Source of the DNA: Ostrinia nubilalis
Lineage: Eukaryota; Arthropoda; Insecta; Lepidoptera; Crambidae
DNA length: 64,000 nt
Reading direction: 5' to 3'
Assembly: GCF_963855985.1 (NCBI RefSeq)
Contig: NC_087119.1
Coordinates: 164,001-228,000 of the forward strand
Below are positions 33,022 to 42,604 of this stretch, piece after piece. The notes under the pieces are model-generated. The model was not told where the DNA came from. It searched no databases and saw only the letters and a program-made list of their open reading frames with translations. The position numbers and the translations under genes are program-made. Position 1 is the stretch's first letter. Every line of letters begins with the position of its first letter.

Positions 33022-33230
33022 CGCTTCAGCCGAAAGACGTCCACTGCTGGACAAAGGCCTCCCCCAAGGTTTTCCACAAAGACCAGTCCTGCGCCGCCCG
33101 CATCCAGGCAGCACCAGCGACTTTCACCAGATCGTCGGCCCACCTAGAGTGGGAGGCCTGCCCACACTACGTCTTCAGGCTCGTGGTCGCCACTCGAGAA
33201 CTTGTGTGAGAGAAAGAAAAATGTGCAAAT
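33022..33230 (-). pseudogene. RTE-type LINE reverse transcriptase C-terminus, 5'-truncated
   Basis: On the minus strand the sequence reads RRSVGRPPT, a one-base frameshift, then RWADDLVKVAG, WMRAAQDWSLWKTLGEAFVQ and QWTSFG-stop. This is the C-terminal end of the endonuclease-reverse transcriptase of lepidopteran RTE-like LINEs, with the characteristic RWxDD...WMRAAQD...VQQWTSFG. Only the last 60 or so codons remain; truncation at the 5' side is usual for LINE insertions. The plus-strand 73-codon frame over the same DNA is its shadow. Confidence 0.75.
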
Positions 33231-34584
33231 AATGTAAGCTTGTTGAGCGACAAATGGTCGATTGTTTCTCGCAAGAAATAGGTACTTTCGTTGAATATTT
33301 GACAAGTTGACAAGAACGAGAAGAGTCGCCACCACGGGGAGACAAGCCAGTGACCTTCCAGACGCACAAGCTTCACTCTGAATAGTAAAATACCTACATA
33401 TTGGTTTCCTGTGCAAATTGATTTTCAAAAACGTGGCAAGTTAATGAATAATTGTTTTCAAAATGGACAAGCAAATAGGTTGCGATATAGGTTAAAAAAA
33501 TGCTATAATTGAAAAAAGTATACAACATGGTAGAGACATAGACGTAGTCGTCGTTATTATTAACATTATAAAAATTTTCCGTACACTCGTTTTGTAATTC
33601 TAAGCGCAAACGCGGCAAATTAGAGAACGGCCATTTGCATTTCAGATCGGCCGCCTGCCCCGGGTCTCGGTACCTCACGTGACCTGCCTTTTAGCCCTTC
33701 GATTAATGTGCTCAATTAAACCAGGCGCGCCCATAAACAAATTAACGGTGACATCGCGAAGTATTGTTTATTGTGATTTTAAAACACCTACAATGAACCC
33801 ATCAAATATCGCCCATATTTACTATAGATTTTATTCAAAGGATAACGCAGACAAAACAAAAATTACAAACTAATAACCATTTAATGGGTGAATAAAACAT
33901 CATAGAGCACAGCACAAAGCAAGTTTATGTCAAAGGTTTATTTCACAGAAACGGTCTCTCCTCTCCATTTTCAATTTCAGTGTAATAAATCTTCGTATTA
34001 GATCTCACTAAAGCACTCATACAGAAAATAAAAAGACGTACTTTTTCTGTGATAGTGTTTTTACTATTCTTTCCATTAAAAAATATAATAAATACCGCGA
34101 AAATGTGCACCGTGTTTATGTTAGGTACGAGTATATTCTTTCTACACATGAAAAATTATCTAGTTTCAGAATCATATACATTTTTGGACACTGCCTCTCC
34201 TTTACCTGGCCTCCAAGAACCTCTAAGGCGAGAGAGTCTCTCTTAACACTGGACCATATAGGAGCTACGTCTTCAAATTGTATAATTTTTTATTTGCATA
34301 AACAAGTCGATTATAGGAACAATGTTACTTCATTACCCAGGAATTGTGGCAATCTATCGAGACAGCATCATACTCGATCTTAGTGGAATAAAGAAGAAGA
34401 GAAAATTCTTGATATTATTTTAATGAGCCGTTTTATTTAAGTGCCTCTACATTGTAGTAGAGAATCATTATCTATCAGATACTTAATGACTAAAGCTAAA
34501 GAAGATATTAAAGATGATTAATTTAATAAAATAATCTTCTGACATAATAAATTAGAATTTCAAGCCTTTTTCTCGGGAATTTTA
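33231..34584. other. Intergenic, nothing recognised
   Basis: AT-rich with several short overlapping frames on both strands; none carries a motif. It ends at the AGTTA duplication (34585-34589) of the next element. Confidence 0.4.
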
Positions 34585-34589
34585 AGTTA

Positions 34590-34940
34590 TGTAACGCGGC
34601 AACGCTATTTCATAACGTTTATAACGTTATCGCGCGCGAACAACGCAACGTTAGTGTTATCACGCCACCTCGTCTAATAGCGAATCACGCGGAAGTATGG
34701 TGCCGCGCCCTTCCCTCGGCCAATCGGCGCGAGGCAGTCCCCCCGCGCGTCTCGCGACTCACGCGGAAGTTCTAGAAGTTTCCTTCTTCCCGGTGCGCGA
34801 CGCCAACGTGAACGGTCGATTTTGAGCTAGCCTATTTTATATGTGGAAATATGTAAATTCCCATGATTGTTTGCCACGAAAAGTTTGTTTAGTCGTAAGC
34901 TTAAGTTTCAATAAATGAATATTGTGAAACCCACGACTAA
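34590..34940 (+). repeat. 5' LTR of the TR-GAG-like element
   Basis: 351 bp, GC-richer than its surroundings, with repeated AACG/CGTT motifs, a heat-shock-element match (34770-34782), a TATA-like TATTTTATA near 34833 and AATAAA at 34910-34915. Confidence 0.93.
34770..34782. promoter_or_regulatory. Heat-shock-element match in the LTR
   Basis: TTCTAGAAGTTTC is a perfect three-unit HSE (TTCnnGAAnnTTC), with a fourth imperfect unit on each side (GGAAG before, CTTCTTCC after). It lies about 50 bases upstream of the TATA-like sequence. The same site is at 37935-37947 in the 3' LTR. Heat response is inference. Confidence 0.5.
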
Positions 34941-34942
34941 AA

Positions 34943-34959
34943 TGACGCCCAACTCGAGG
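34943..34959 (+). other. Putative primer binding site
   Basis: TGACGCCCAACTCGAGG begins two bases after the 5' LTR. It resembles the tRNA-Lys-type site used by insect gypsy elements (TGGCGCCCAAC...), with a G-to-A change at base 3 and divergence after base 11. Confidence 0.5.
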
Positions 34960-34998
34960 CCTTAACCTACGAACAGTACCTACCGTGAGTGCAGCAGC

Positions 34999-37710
34999 GT
35001 GTCGAAACCTGTTTTTACCGGCGTGAAAATAGTGCAATCTCGAACTTTACGAGTGACGATGGCTTCCGCGACGCGATCCAAGTGTGGGGTCGCAGGCAAC
35101 CGCGATGACCACGACGACCACTCGGCGGCAACGGCATCGGCAGCCGCGGGCGACCAGGGGGTCGCTCAGCACGGCGCCGACCGGCAAGCGACGGCGGCTC
35201 CGACCGCGCCCGGCGGCAACGCCGCGGGCCCGTTCATGACCGAGTCGCAGGTGTCCTCCCTCCTGTCGGCCTTCGCACGGTCCCAACAGGAGGCCAACCG
35301 CATCCTCTTCGAGAACCTACTGACGACGCTGAGCACCACGAGCACGACGAGCACGGGGCCGGCAGTACCGCCCCAGTCGCCACCGATGTCGACATCCGAG
35401 TCGCAGTTCCGAGGCGGGTCGTTTGCTAAATGCACGGCACGCTTCGATGGGCGAGCGGACGACGCCGACAAGTTGGAAGCATTTCTGGACGCCGTCACTA
35501 CATACAAGGAGTGCCTGAGCGTGAGCGACGAGCACGCGCTGCGCGGCCTCCCCATCCTGCTGGTGGATGATGCAGCTGTGTGGTGGCGAGGGATCAAGAA
35601 CTCCGTCTACACCTGGGACGACGCGGTCGCGCGCCTACGAGGCATGTACGGCGCCGCACGACCGGCCTACAAAATCCTTCGCGAAATATTCGCGCAAGAG
35701 CAAGGACAGCAACGATGCGACGTGTTTATCTCGAAGACGAGAGCGCTGATAGCTAAACTTCCATATGAACTGAACGAGTGTCTGCAGATTGACATTGTCT
35801 ACGGTCTACTTGACCGACGAGTGCGTAAACGCGTAACTCGCGAAAGTGTTGTGTCGTTAGACGTGTTGGTGGATAGGGCCCGCGATATCGAAGAGTCTAT
35901 CGCCGAGGTAACGCAAGGGGACGCAGGTAAAGGTCCACGCGGCACCACAAGTACCTATTCCATCCAGAAAACCGTAAGTAGTTCTCCGCTAACTGATAAC
36001 ACACCTACACACTCGCCCTCTAGTTCAAATGACGCAAAAACACAGGGACGTAATCGTTTACGTTGTTCTTTTTGTAAAGTATTTGGTCATCAAATAGATA
36101 ATTGTCGTAACCGTGAGCGAAATAACAAAACTTCCACGAGCAAAGACAACTCCGAACGTAATTTTAATAATAATAGTTCGCGTAATAGTAGTACAATACG
36201 GTGTTATGGATGTGGCCAGCAAGGCGTAATCAAATCGAAGTGTGAGACGTGTAGTCCGAAGTCTCAATCGGAACTTCACACTTTAGGGTCCCGTCGTACT
36301 TTTTACAATAATCGTAAACCCCCCGTAACATTATCATCATCACGTAACAAGACGAAAACTCGTCGTTACTCATCACGTAAAATTCCCGTCATACAGGGTG
36401 AAAACGGGAATGTTTTGACAATACAGGGTGAAACCGGGAATTTTTGTGGACAAAATTGTAAACCCGGGAATGTTAATTCAGTGCGGTATGGTAACCGTAG
36501 TTCACCTGTAACACAGGGTGGTAACCGTAGTTCACCTGTAACACAGGGTGGCAACCGGAATTTTTCGGACACACAGGGTGGCAACCGGAACTTTTCGGGC
36601 ATATTACAGGGTGGCAAATGCGACTTTTCTGGGATGCAGGGTAACGCATCCGAAATGTGTCACAGTGGTAATCGTGTGCAAGATAGATGTGAAATGCCTA
36701 TCTCACCCGATGTTTTACGCAATTTTCGAGAAATTGCCGATTTTGAGGCGAAAGCCAGTTTTTCAGGTACCAGTGAGCTTAATTCCGCCCAGGTGAAGGG
36801 TGAGCCTCACGATTTCTGTTTCCTCCCTAATCTTACTTTTTATACAGCGGGAGTGGACTTCGACCAGTTCAAACCGACGATCCGTATCAAGATCTTGGGT
36901 CATAGCGGTGTTGCTGTCATGGACACAGGGGCTACGGACTGCCTAGCCAGTCCGATGTTGTACCGGACGTTGGTGGCAGGTGGCGTACGCTTCACAGAGA
37001 CGCAGCGATTGATCGGGTTAGCAGATGGAACACGACAGGTACGCGACGTCCTTACAGGTGACGTCACTGTCGTCCTGCAAGGTCGAAAGATATTTACGAC
37101 ATTCCTGGTGATCCCTGGAGCCGATACGAGGACGCTTCTAGGACGTGACTTCATCAGAGACGCAGGTATTGTTATTGATATCCAGCAGGCATCGTGGAGT
37201 TTTGCCGACACACCAGACCGGCGGTACGCTTTTGTACGGGACCACGTACTTACCTCTGCCGCCGACGCCGAGCTGAAGCGTGTCGAGGAGACCACGAAGC
37301 TGAAGCTGAGGACCGAGAGCAGTTGTTGTTGCCTCGGGGTAGCTTTGAAGCAGGGGGAGGGGCCGGACGAGCGACTTATTGAGTACCCTAGCCGCCTCCT
37401 GGCTGCCACCGAGAGGGACTATGCCGACCAAGGGCGTCGGCCGCCGCCAGACGATAAGGTAGGCGATTTGGTCTTGCTGAAGACCCAGGGTTTGAACGAC
37501 ACTGATCGAGGTCAAACCCCTAAGTTTAACCCTAGGCGTGACGGCCCGTATAAGATATCGAGGGTCTTGAGTGACACTACTTACCTCCTGGAGGGAGAGT
37601 CTGGAGCGAAGTTAGGGAAGTACCATGCCTCACAACTTACTCCGTTTGTTGGTCACATCCAGCCGCCTGTTAGGGAAAAGCGTAGGCGAGGTAGGCCGCG
37701 TAAGTCTTAA
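34999..37710 (+). CDS. Gag-protease-(integrase C-term) fusion polyprotein, 903 aa
   Basis: The gag core of the retrotransposon/Arc type lies at about 145-320 (ARFDGRADDADKLEAF, WWRG, AQEQGQ). Two zinc-knuckle-like sites follow: C356-C359-H364-C369 and C402-C405-V410-C415, the second with Val where His is expected. A low-complexity region of about 30-base tandem units (36396-36650, TQGGNR motif) leads to an aspartic protease with D642-T-G-A and LLGRDF at 713-718. The frame then jumps to an RNase H piece (QGEGPDERLIEYPSRLL, about 780-805, catalytic Asp missing) and straight to the integrase C-terminal region (VGDLVLLKTQGLN, DGPY motif) ending in a basic RRRGRPRKS tail. Reverse transcriptase, integrase zinc site and DDE core are absent. 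Both joins keep frame. The more likely start is the second ATG at 35059 (ACGATGG), codon 21. No stop or frameshift. Confidence 0.9.
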   Translation: MSKPVFTGVKIVQSRTLRVTMASATRSKCGVAGNRDDHDDHSAATASAAAGDQGVAQHGADRQATAAPTAPGGNAAGPFMTESQVSSLLSAFARSQQEANRILFENLLTTLSTTSTTSTGPAVPPQSPPMSTSESQFRGGSFAKCTARFDGRADDADKLEAFLDAVTTYKECLSVSDEHALRGLPILLVDDAAVWWRGIKNSVYTWDDAVARLRGMYGAARPAYKILREIFAQEQGQQRCDVFISKTRALIAKLPYELNECLQIDIVYGLLDRRVRKRVTRESVVSLDVLVDRARDIEESIAEVTQGDAGKGPRGTTSTYSIQKTVSSSPLTDNTPTHSPSSSNDAKTQGRNRLRCSFCKVFGHQIDNCRNRERNNKTSTSKDNSERNFNNNSSRNSSTIRCYGCGQQGVIKSKCETCSPKSQSELHTLGSRRTFYNNRKPPVTLSSSRNKTKTRRYSSRKIPVIQGENGNVLTIQGETGNFCGQNCKPGNVNSVRYGNRSSPVTQGGNRSSPVTQGGNRNFSDTQGGNRNFSGILQGGKCDFSGMQGNASEMCHSGNRVQDRCEMPISPDVLRNFREIADFEAKASFSGTSELNSAQVKGEPHDFCFLPNLTFYTAGVDFDQFKPTIRIKILGHSGVAVMDTGATDCLASPMLYRTLVAGGVRFTETQRLIGLADGTRQVRDVLTGDVTVVLQGRKIFTTFLVIPGADTRTLLGRDFIRDAGIVIDIQQASWSFADTPDRRYAFVRDHVLTSAADAELKRVEETTKLKLRTESSCCCLGVALKQGEGPDERLIEYPSRLLAATERDYADQGRRPPPDDKVGDLVLLKTQGLNDTDRGQTPKFNPRRDGPYKISRVLSDTTYLLEGESGAKLGKYHASQLTPFVGHIQPPVREKRRRGRPRKS
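36396..36650 (+). repeat. ~30-bp coding tandem repeat in gag
   Basis: Units such as GGTAACCGTAGTTCACCTGT-AACACAGGGT recur, two of them identical, others diverged (GGCAACCGGAATTTTTC...). They encode about seven decapeptides of the form GGNRSSPVTQ / GGNRNFSDTQ. The repeat sits between the zinc knuckles and the protease. Confidence 0.8.
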
Positions 37711-37742
37711 GCTAGTCCAGACCGCGTTGCGTCGTCTGAACT

Positions 37743-37754
37743 AGAGGGGGAGGT
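37743..37754 (+). other. Polypurine tract
   Basis: AGAGGGGGAGGT lies directly in front of the 3' LTR, the place of plus-strand priming in LTR retrotransposons. Confidence 0.75.
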
Positions 37755-38105
37755 TGTAACGCGGCAACGCTATTTCATAACGTTTATAACGTTATCGCGC
37801 GCGAACAACGCAACGTTAGTGTTATCACGCCACCTCGTCTAATAGCGAATCACGCGGAAGTATGGTGCCGCGCCCTTCCCTCGGCCAATCGGCGCGAGGC
37901 AGTCCCCCCGCGCGTCTCGCGACTCACGCGGAAGTTCTAGAAGTTTCCTTCTTCCCGGTGCGCGACGCCAACGTGAACGGTCGATTTTGAGCTAGCCTAT
38001 TTTATATGTGGAAATATGTAAATTCCCATGATTGTTTGCCACGAAAAGTTTGTTTAGTCGTAAGCTTAAGTTTCAATAAATGAATATTGTGAAACCCACG
38101 ACTAA
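37755..38105 (+). repeat. 3' LTR of the TR-GAG-like element
   Basis: Same length and sequence as the 5' LTR as far as read; AATAAA at 38075-38080 would serve 3'-end formation. The element is followed by the duplication AGTTA. Confidence 0.93.
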
Positions 38106-38260
38106 AGTTACCTAATACAATCAGTAAAACTATACTACAGGGAGGCCCAGAAGAAAGTTCACTTTTGAAAATTCAAGGAAACGAAAACTGTACATTTTTA
38201 TAGAACTTTTAATATTGCAATTTAAAGGAAATTTAATGAAATTTATTTTTAAATTTAACT

Positions 38261-38551
38261 TTATTTAATTACATCGCCCAGGAGATTTCCTTGACGCTTA
38301 CAACATTCGATCAGCATACATCAAAATCTTAAAATGCGTTCGTTAGAATTACCTCGAAACCTATTTTCAATTTTTTTCCGAATGCCCAGCTTCAGTTGCT
38401 GCATGGTTGTTGGATTATAAATAAATAATATCTTTTGGGCAATGGAGATGTCACCCCTGCCTGAAATTATTTTTTGTGGGAACATGTCTCTTACCATCTA
38501 AATGCTCTCATTTAAAGTGTGACACGTAGCCCCATCTTGATGAAACCAAGT
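38261..38551 (-). pseudogene. Mariner-like transposase C-terminal fragment, left arm
   Basis: 97 codons in one frame up to a terminal stop: TWFHQDGATCHTLNESI, stop, MVRDMFPQKIISGRGD, ... NPTTMQQL, RGNSNE, stop, CMLIECCKRQGNL. WFxQDGAxxHT contains the second catalytic Asp of mariner-type (DD34D-like) transposases, and CxxRQGNxL is the usual end. The third catalytic region (PxDFFLWG) is deleted between GRGD and NPTT. Two internal stops. Confidence 0.75.
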
Positions 38552-38683
38552 GCTCCGGTCATAGCCTTGCGAATCTTGCAGCTTTGAAATCAAAAAGCTT
38601 TTCAGCCTACCAGTATAGCTCTCTCAAAAATTAATCATCCTTTCAATGCAACAAACCAATTAAGCTGGGGTGAAATCTCACTG

Positions 38684-38905
38684 CCTCTAAGAAGCGTTAA
38701 TCTCATTCCAGCAGACTACTTTTTGTGGGGTTACCTTATGAGCAGAGTATACTTTAATAATCCAAAAACTCTGCAGCATTCATCCATCCTGAATCCATTT
38801 CGAGGTAACTCTAACGAAAGTTTTCCAAAATTTTGATGTATGTTGACCGAATGTTGTAATCGTCAAGGGAATCACATGTACGATAAAATTTATGAAAGAA
38901 AGTAA
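38684..38905 (+). pseudogene. Mariner-like transposase C-terminal fragment, right arm
   Basis: The frame reads PLRSVNLIPADYFLWGYLMS, then RVYFNNPKTLQ, RGNSNE, stop, CMLTECCNRQGNHMYDKIYE and a terminal stop. IPADYFLWGYL corresponds to the third catalytic region of mariner-like transposases, which the left arm lacks. The internal stop in front of CML is shared by both arms, so it predates the duplication or was spread by gene conversion. Confidence 0.75.
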
Positions 38906-39022
38906 ATTTTAAAATAAATTGCACTAAATTTCCTTTAAATTGCAATAGTTAAAGTTCTACAAAAATGAACAGTTTTCGTTTCCTTAAATTTTCAAAAGTG
39001 AACTTTCTTCTGGGCCACCCTG

Positions 39023-39159
39023 TACGTATCTAAGAGGAAACATTATTTATGGTTTATCAGTGTGTCAAGAGATTACCTTACTTTATTAACCTTTGCAAAG
39101 ATACTAATTACTCGCCTTTATTTCATTCATTCAAAATAAATTAACTATGGAAGGTAAAG
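39023..39159. other. Spacer, nothing recognised
   Basis: AT-rich spacer between fold-back element B and the hairpin. Confidence 0.4.
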
Positions 39160-39260
39160 TTATTTCCTTCGGGACCATTGAAATAAATGGATGTAGGTAG
39201 GTATAGACGTGGTTATAGGGTGTAATATCCATTTTTTCAATGGTCCCGAAGGAAATAATA
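39160..39260. other. Perfectly paired ~100-nt hairpin (pre-miRNA-like or mini-MITE)
   Basis: TTATTTCCTTCGGGACCATT at 39160 is repeated as its reverse complement at 39241-39260. The stem is about 32 bp with one single-base bulge, and the loop about 36 nt. Size and shape fit a precursor microRNA or a very small inverted-repeat transposon. No flanking duplication is clear. Confidence 0.55.
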
Positions 39261-40569
39261 TTCATTTTGGTTTGGTTCCGTTGTGACTGCCTCAAGACAC
39301 GGATCAATTTATAAAATTACTTTTACTCTACCGGAATTGAACCTAGGACCATTTGCATTCAAGGAAATTGAAACACGACTCTAAAATACCATTCCACAAT
39401 TTACACAAAATGATGAACGATTTAAACGGCGCAGTCATAATTTCCCAATAGCTTCCGTTTGCCGCTCACTATGAAGAGGAGTGTCAAATTGCTTAATTAC
39501 CTATCGTGTCGACAGCGAGCCGGCGTGCGGCGCGGTGCGGTGCGGCGCGGTGCGGCAATGAATATTCGTCCCCGACACGTCGAGCGCTGCCGCATGATTG
39601 ATGAGCCGCTATGGGGCGACACGTACAACACTCGATTTGATTACTATCTTTTTATTTATTTTATAGGTCACAAATACCAACGCGGAAGACAGTGTTTTTA
39701 ATTATTACTGATGTCTAAATGCTTAAAAATAAGGGGGGGAAGGGAAATCCATTTTGACTTTTCGCGTGTAGATATAGGCAAGTCTGTGATACGACTATTT
39801 TAATTATGGTTCGTCTTTTTAATCACAGTTCTAGGGTGAAAATTTTAATATAATTGTTTATTAAACTTTATATTCAAAATTCAAAAATTAAGAGTAGCAA
39901 GCACCTGGCAAAAATATTCTGGCGTAAAATAAAATTGGCCTTCTGCAAAGCTACTGCGCTCCCGCGACGAACACTCATCGCCTTATTTTACATTAATATC
40001 GTTTCACATCTTTCGTCTAAATATTCTGAATTAAACTTTCACAGAACTGAAATGGGATTTTGAGCTAACATGCGTTAAAAATGAAGGAAAACAATTACTA
40101 AAATAAAATGTTGAAGTTTAGTTAATATTATGGAATAATATGTTACCTTAAGTACTTTTTGTGTCAATGCCAGACTAAAACAAATAATTGTGTTTAGTTA
40201 CGAACCACTTTTTTCCATATATTTTACTATAAGCCTTGTTTTGCTATCAGTTACTGAACCATTAATTATGAAATTACTAAAGAAAAAGTTTTTGAAGAAT
40301 TCTTTACTATATTAATCGATTATTAGACTCTATTGTCTTCATTGTCAGACTTCGCGATGTGTTTCTGAATACCCATATTTGCGATTTCCCACTGTTGTAG
40401 AAATTGTTTGCTTTGAAGCGAGTCCGATATGCTGGCCGATTGTGCCGCGGAAGGGTACATTGTGTTCGGAGAAGCCGAATCAATACCGACGGACTGTACC
40501 AATCGTAACCAATCACTTACCTGCTAAGCCCATAAAGCTCAGCGGCAATACTTTGGCATGCGGTAAATC
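39261..40569. other. Intergenic, nothing recognised
   Basis: Holds a GC-rich run of GCGGT motifs at 39525-39555 (GTGCGGCGCGGTGCGGTGCG) and short unsupported frames at 39459-39701 and 39854-40063. No gene called. Confidence 0.4.
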
Positions 40570-40572
40570 TTA

Positions 40573-40689
40573 GGCTGGGTTGCACCATCTTACTTTCACT
40601 GTAACAAACGTCAGAAATCCGTCAAACTCTATATAAAATCACTGGTTATCGTTAATTTTACGTTCAAAGTTTGGTGGTGCAACTCAGCC
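40573..40689. mobile_element. PIF/Harbinger-like MITE, copy 1 (117 bp)
   Basis: Starts GGCTGGGTTGCACCATCTTA, ends CACCA-type reverse complement GGTGCAACTCAGCC, with TTA on both sides (40570-40572, 40690-40692). A second family member with TAA on both sides is at 59082-59200. TWA three-base duplications are the mark of PIF/Harbinger elements. Confidence 0.8.
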
Positions 40690-41295
40690 TTAGAAGATGA
40701 CGTAAACCGGAAATACTTCTATTGATAGAACTTCATGTTGTTTTCTTAACAAAAGCTTATAATTAAAAAAAATAAAATAAATAAAAGTTCCTCGGTGAAA
40801 CCGTGAAACGGTGAAAATGGTTCGATCATCTTAGAAAAGGCCAAGACTTCTAACATTCGCATAATGTACTGTAATTAACTTTACAATGATTTGTAAATAG
40901 CCGATGCTTAACTAACAAGTTGCAGGACACCGGTCACTACATCTACATCAACATTTTCTAAAATTAGTTAATAAGTTACTTCAATACGTTACGTTACATT
41001 CCCTCTAATATGGTCGAGTGAAGCGATGGCTGGTTCACTCGTCATGTCTGTGAACAGGCGCTGCTTTCGGGGACTGGTCAATCCAAGTTATTCCAATTTA
41101 TGTATGCGAGTCATTTCTACTAGTATCTTAATATGTAAGTCTAGATATTAGCACGTCACTACCTTGTTTAATATACCACGCAATCTTGTATACCCATTCT
41201 TATAAGATACACCATACAAGAATGCATGGTAAATTCAGTGAACTGCTCCTGAATCGAATGTACCTACTACTACTATTTCTATTTATTTATATTAT
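40690..41295. other. Intergenic, nothing recognised
   Basis: AT-rich, no frame or repeat family that I can name. Confidence 0.4.
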
Positions 41296-41492
41296 CCGGC
41301 AGACAGTGGTGACTGAGTTTGTTGCGGCGCTTCTTCTCAGCACTTGCCAAATGTTGGTCTCGAAGCGCTGGTAGGGCAAAAAGATTATGAGACATGTAGA
41401 GGCTCCTTAAGAGCAAAATGACGATTTGTAAGAACTATTTATTAGTCCAAACAAATAAAGAAAAATTTTGACTTTGACTTTGACTTTGACAA
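41296..41492 (+). repeat. Non-LTR retrotransposon 3' fragment with TTTGAC tail
   Basis: GTGACTGAGTTTGTTGCGGC, TTCTTCTCAGCACTTGCC and GAAGCGCTGGTAGGGC match the fragment at 20-212. It continues GAGACATGTAGAGGCTCCTT and ATTTGTAAGAACTATTTATT, and ends in TTTTGACTTTGACTTTGAC. This is the best copy of the family whose tail also occurs inside the minisatellite at 25795-25905. Confidence 0.7.
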
Positions 41493-42309
41493 ATAATGCT
41501 TAATTGGCACTTTGTTTTCAGAATAAAATATTCAAAATTTCGATGTTCAATATTAAACTGAAATCAGAGCTGCAACTTTTGCCAGAAAATATACTCCGAT
41601 TTTAAAGATTTTTGTACGTCACTTTGCTAGTTAGAGCAAGTTCGATCTACTTTTGGATGACCTACTACCATTTTAAAAAATATAACCCTCCTCCTTGCGC
41701 AGTCGGGTAACAAATAATTTAATAGTTACATTAAACAATTCGTAGCAAAGGGGCAGTAGTATAACACTGTTGTTTGTCAAAGTGTAAATAAGATGAACTG
41801 TTATTTGTAACTCGTTTCTGTAAACATCCGGGCGTGCCTCTCGCGCGGCGGCGGGCGGCAGGGCGGCGGAACCGACGCCGCTGGGCGGCCGCAGGCGGCG
41901 CCTTCCACTGCGTCGCTCCCGGCGGCTTAAGAGCCTTGAGCCATCGACTAGGATGCGTTTCCATTTTTTTAATTCATGATTATAAAAAGACTCTACTGAA
42001 GGGCCAAGAGATGTCATGGATTTCACTGTTTAAGTTTTAGTCTGTCTGACGAAATATTCTATATTATGACCTAATTAAAGCATTATTTGTACGGTAAGCA
42101 CAATGGACATGCTATAAATATTTGTAAAGTTCACACCATTTACTTGAGGATTGCCCTTGTCTAAGTATTTATATTGGAATTCAAGTCTGCTAGACAATAG
42201 GGACCAGTCACAATAAACTTCTGAACAATCAAGTCAGGTCAAGTCAGAACTCCGTTTCTAATATCCATTTGTGTCAAGTAACAACCACTAAAGAGAAATT
42301 CTCATGGCT
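41493..42309. other. Intergenic with a GC-rich islet
   Basis: A CpG-dense islet at 41827-41935 (GGCGGCGGGCGGCAGGGCGG type) gives overlapping frames on both strands. No gene motif. Confidence 0.4.
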
Positions 42310-42604
42310 TATTCAATCGCTTCATAGTCCAGTAGAATTAGCTTTTAAATCGGAAATAATTCCTACAAAAGATTTTATTGCTTTAATGGCTTCATTGGTT
42401 GCCCATTAAGACTCTCCTAAGTTTTCGACTTCGACGGAGTTGTGCTTAAGTGGTGGGGGCCCCCGAAAGGGGCGCTTTTTCGGTTTTCCAGTTATACCGC
42501 GTAAAGGACTTACCCTATCGAAAAGTGGTCTTCCTGATGGTTGAAGGGCATTTAATTCTGCATTAAATAAGACCAAATTCATATCTTTTGAACAAACCGT
42601 TCTC

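Larger units (their letters stand above)
34590..38105 (+). mobile_element. Ty3/gypsy-type element with internal in-frame deletions (TR-GAG-like)
   Basis: Two 351-bp direct repeats (34590-34940, 37755-38105) start TG and end AA; they read as identical. AGTTA flanks both sides (34585-34589, 38106-38110); if the LTR is taken one base longer the duplication is the 4-bp GTTA. A primer site resembling the tRNA-Lys type follows the left LTR and a purine tract AGAGGGGGAGG precedes the right LTR. The single 903-codon frame has gag, protease, a fragment of RNase H and the integrase C-terminus, but no reverse transcriptase or integrase core. The copy must have moved with enzymes supplied by a full-length relative. 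Confidence 0.92.
38138..39022. mobile_element. Fold-back element B built from two mariner-like 3' ends
   Basis: Ends CAGGGAGGCCCAGAAGAAAG and its reverse complement (with one change), flanked by TA. The arms, about 38138-38365 and 38790-39022, are imperfect reverse complements. Each arm carries the 3' end of the same transposase gene, pointing inwards-to-outwards in opposite directions, so the element has two 3' ends and no 5' end. It cannot encode a whole transposase. Confidence 0.88.

Noticed and set aside
35047..37515. Antisense frames (up to 169 codons) across the gypsy-type element
   Set aside because: They mirror the codon structure of the gag-protease frame on the plus strand and carry no motif.
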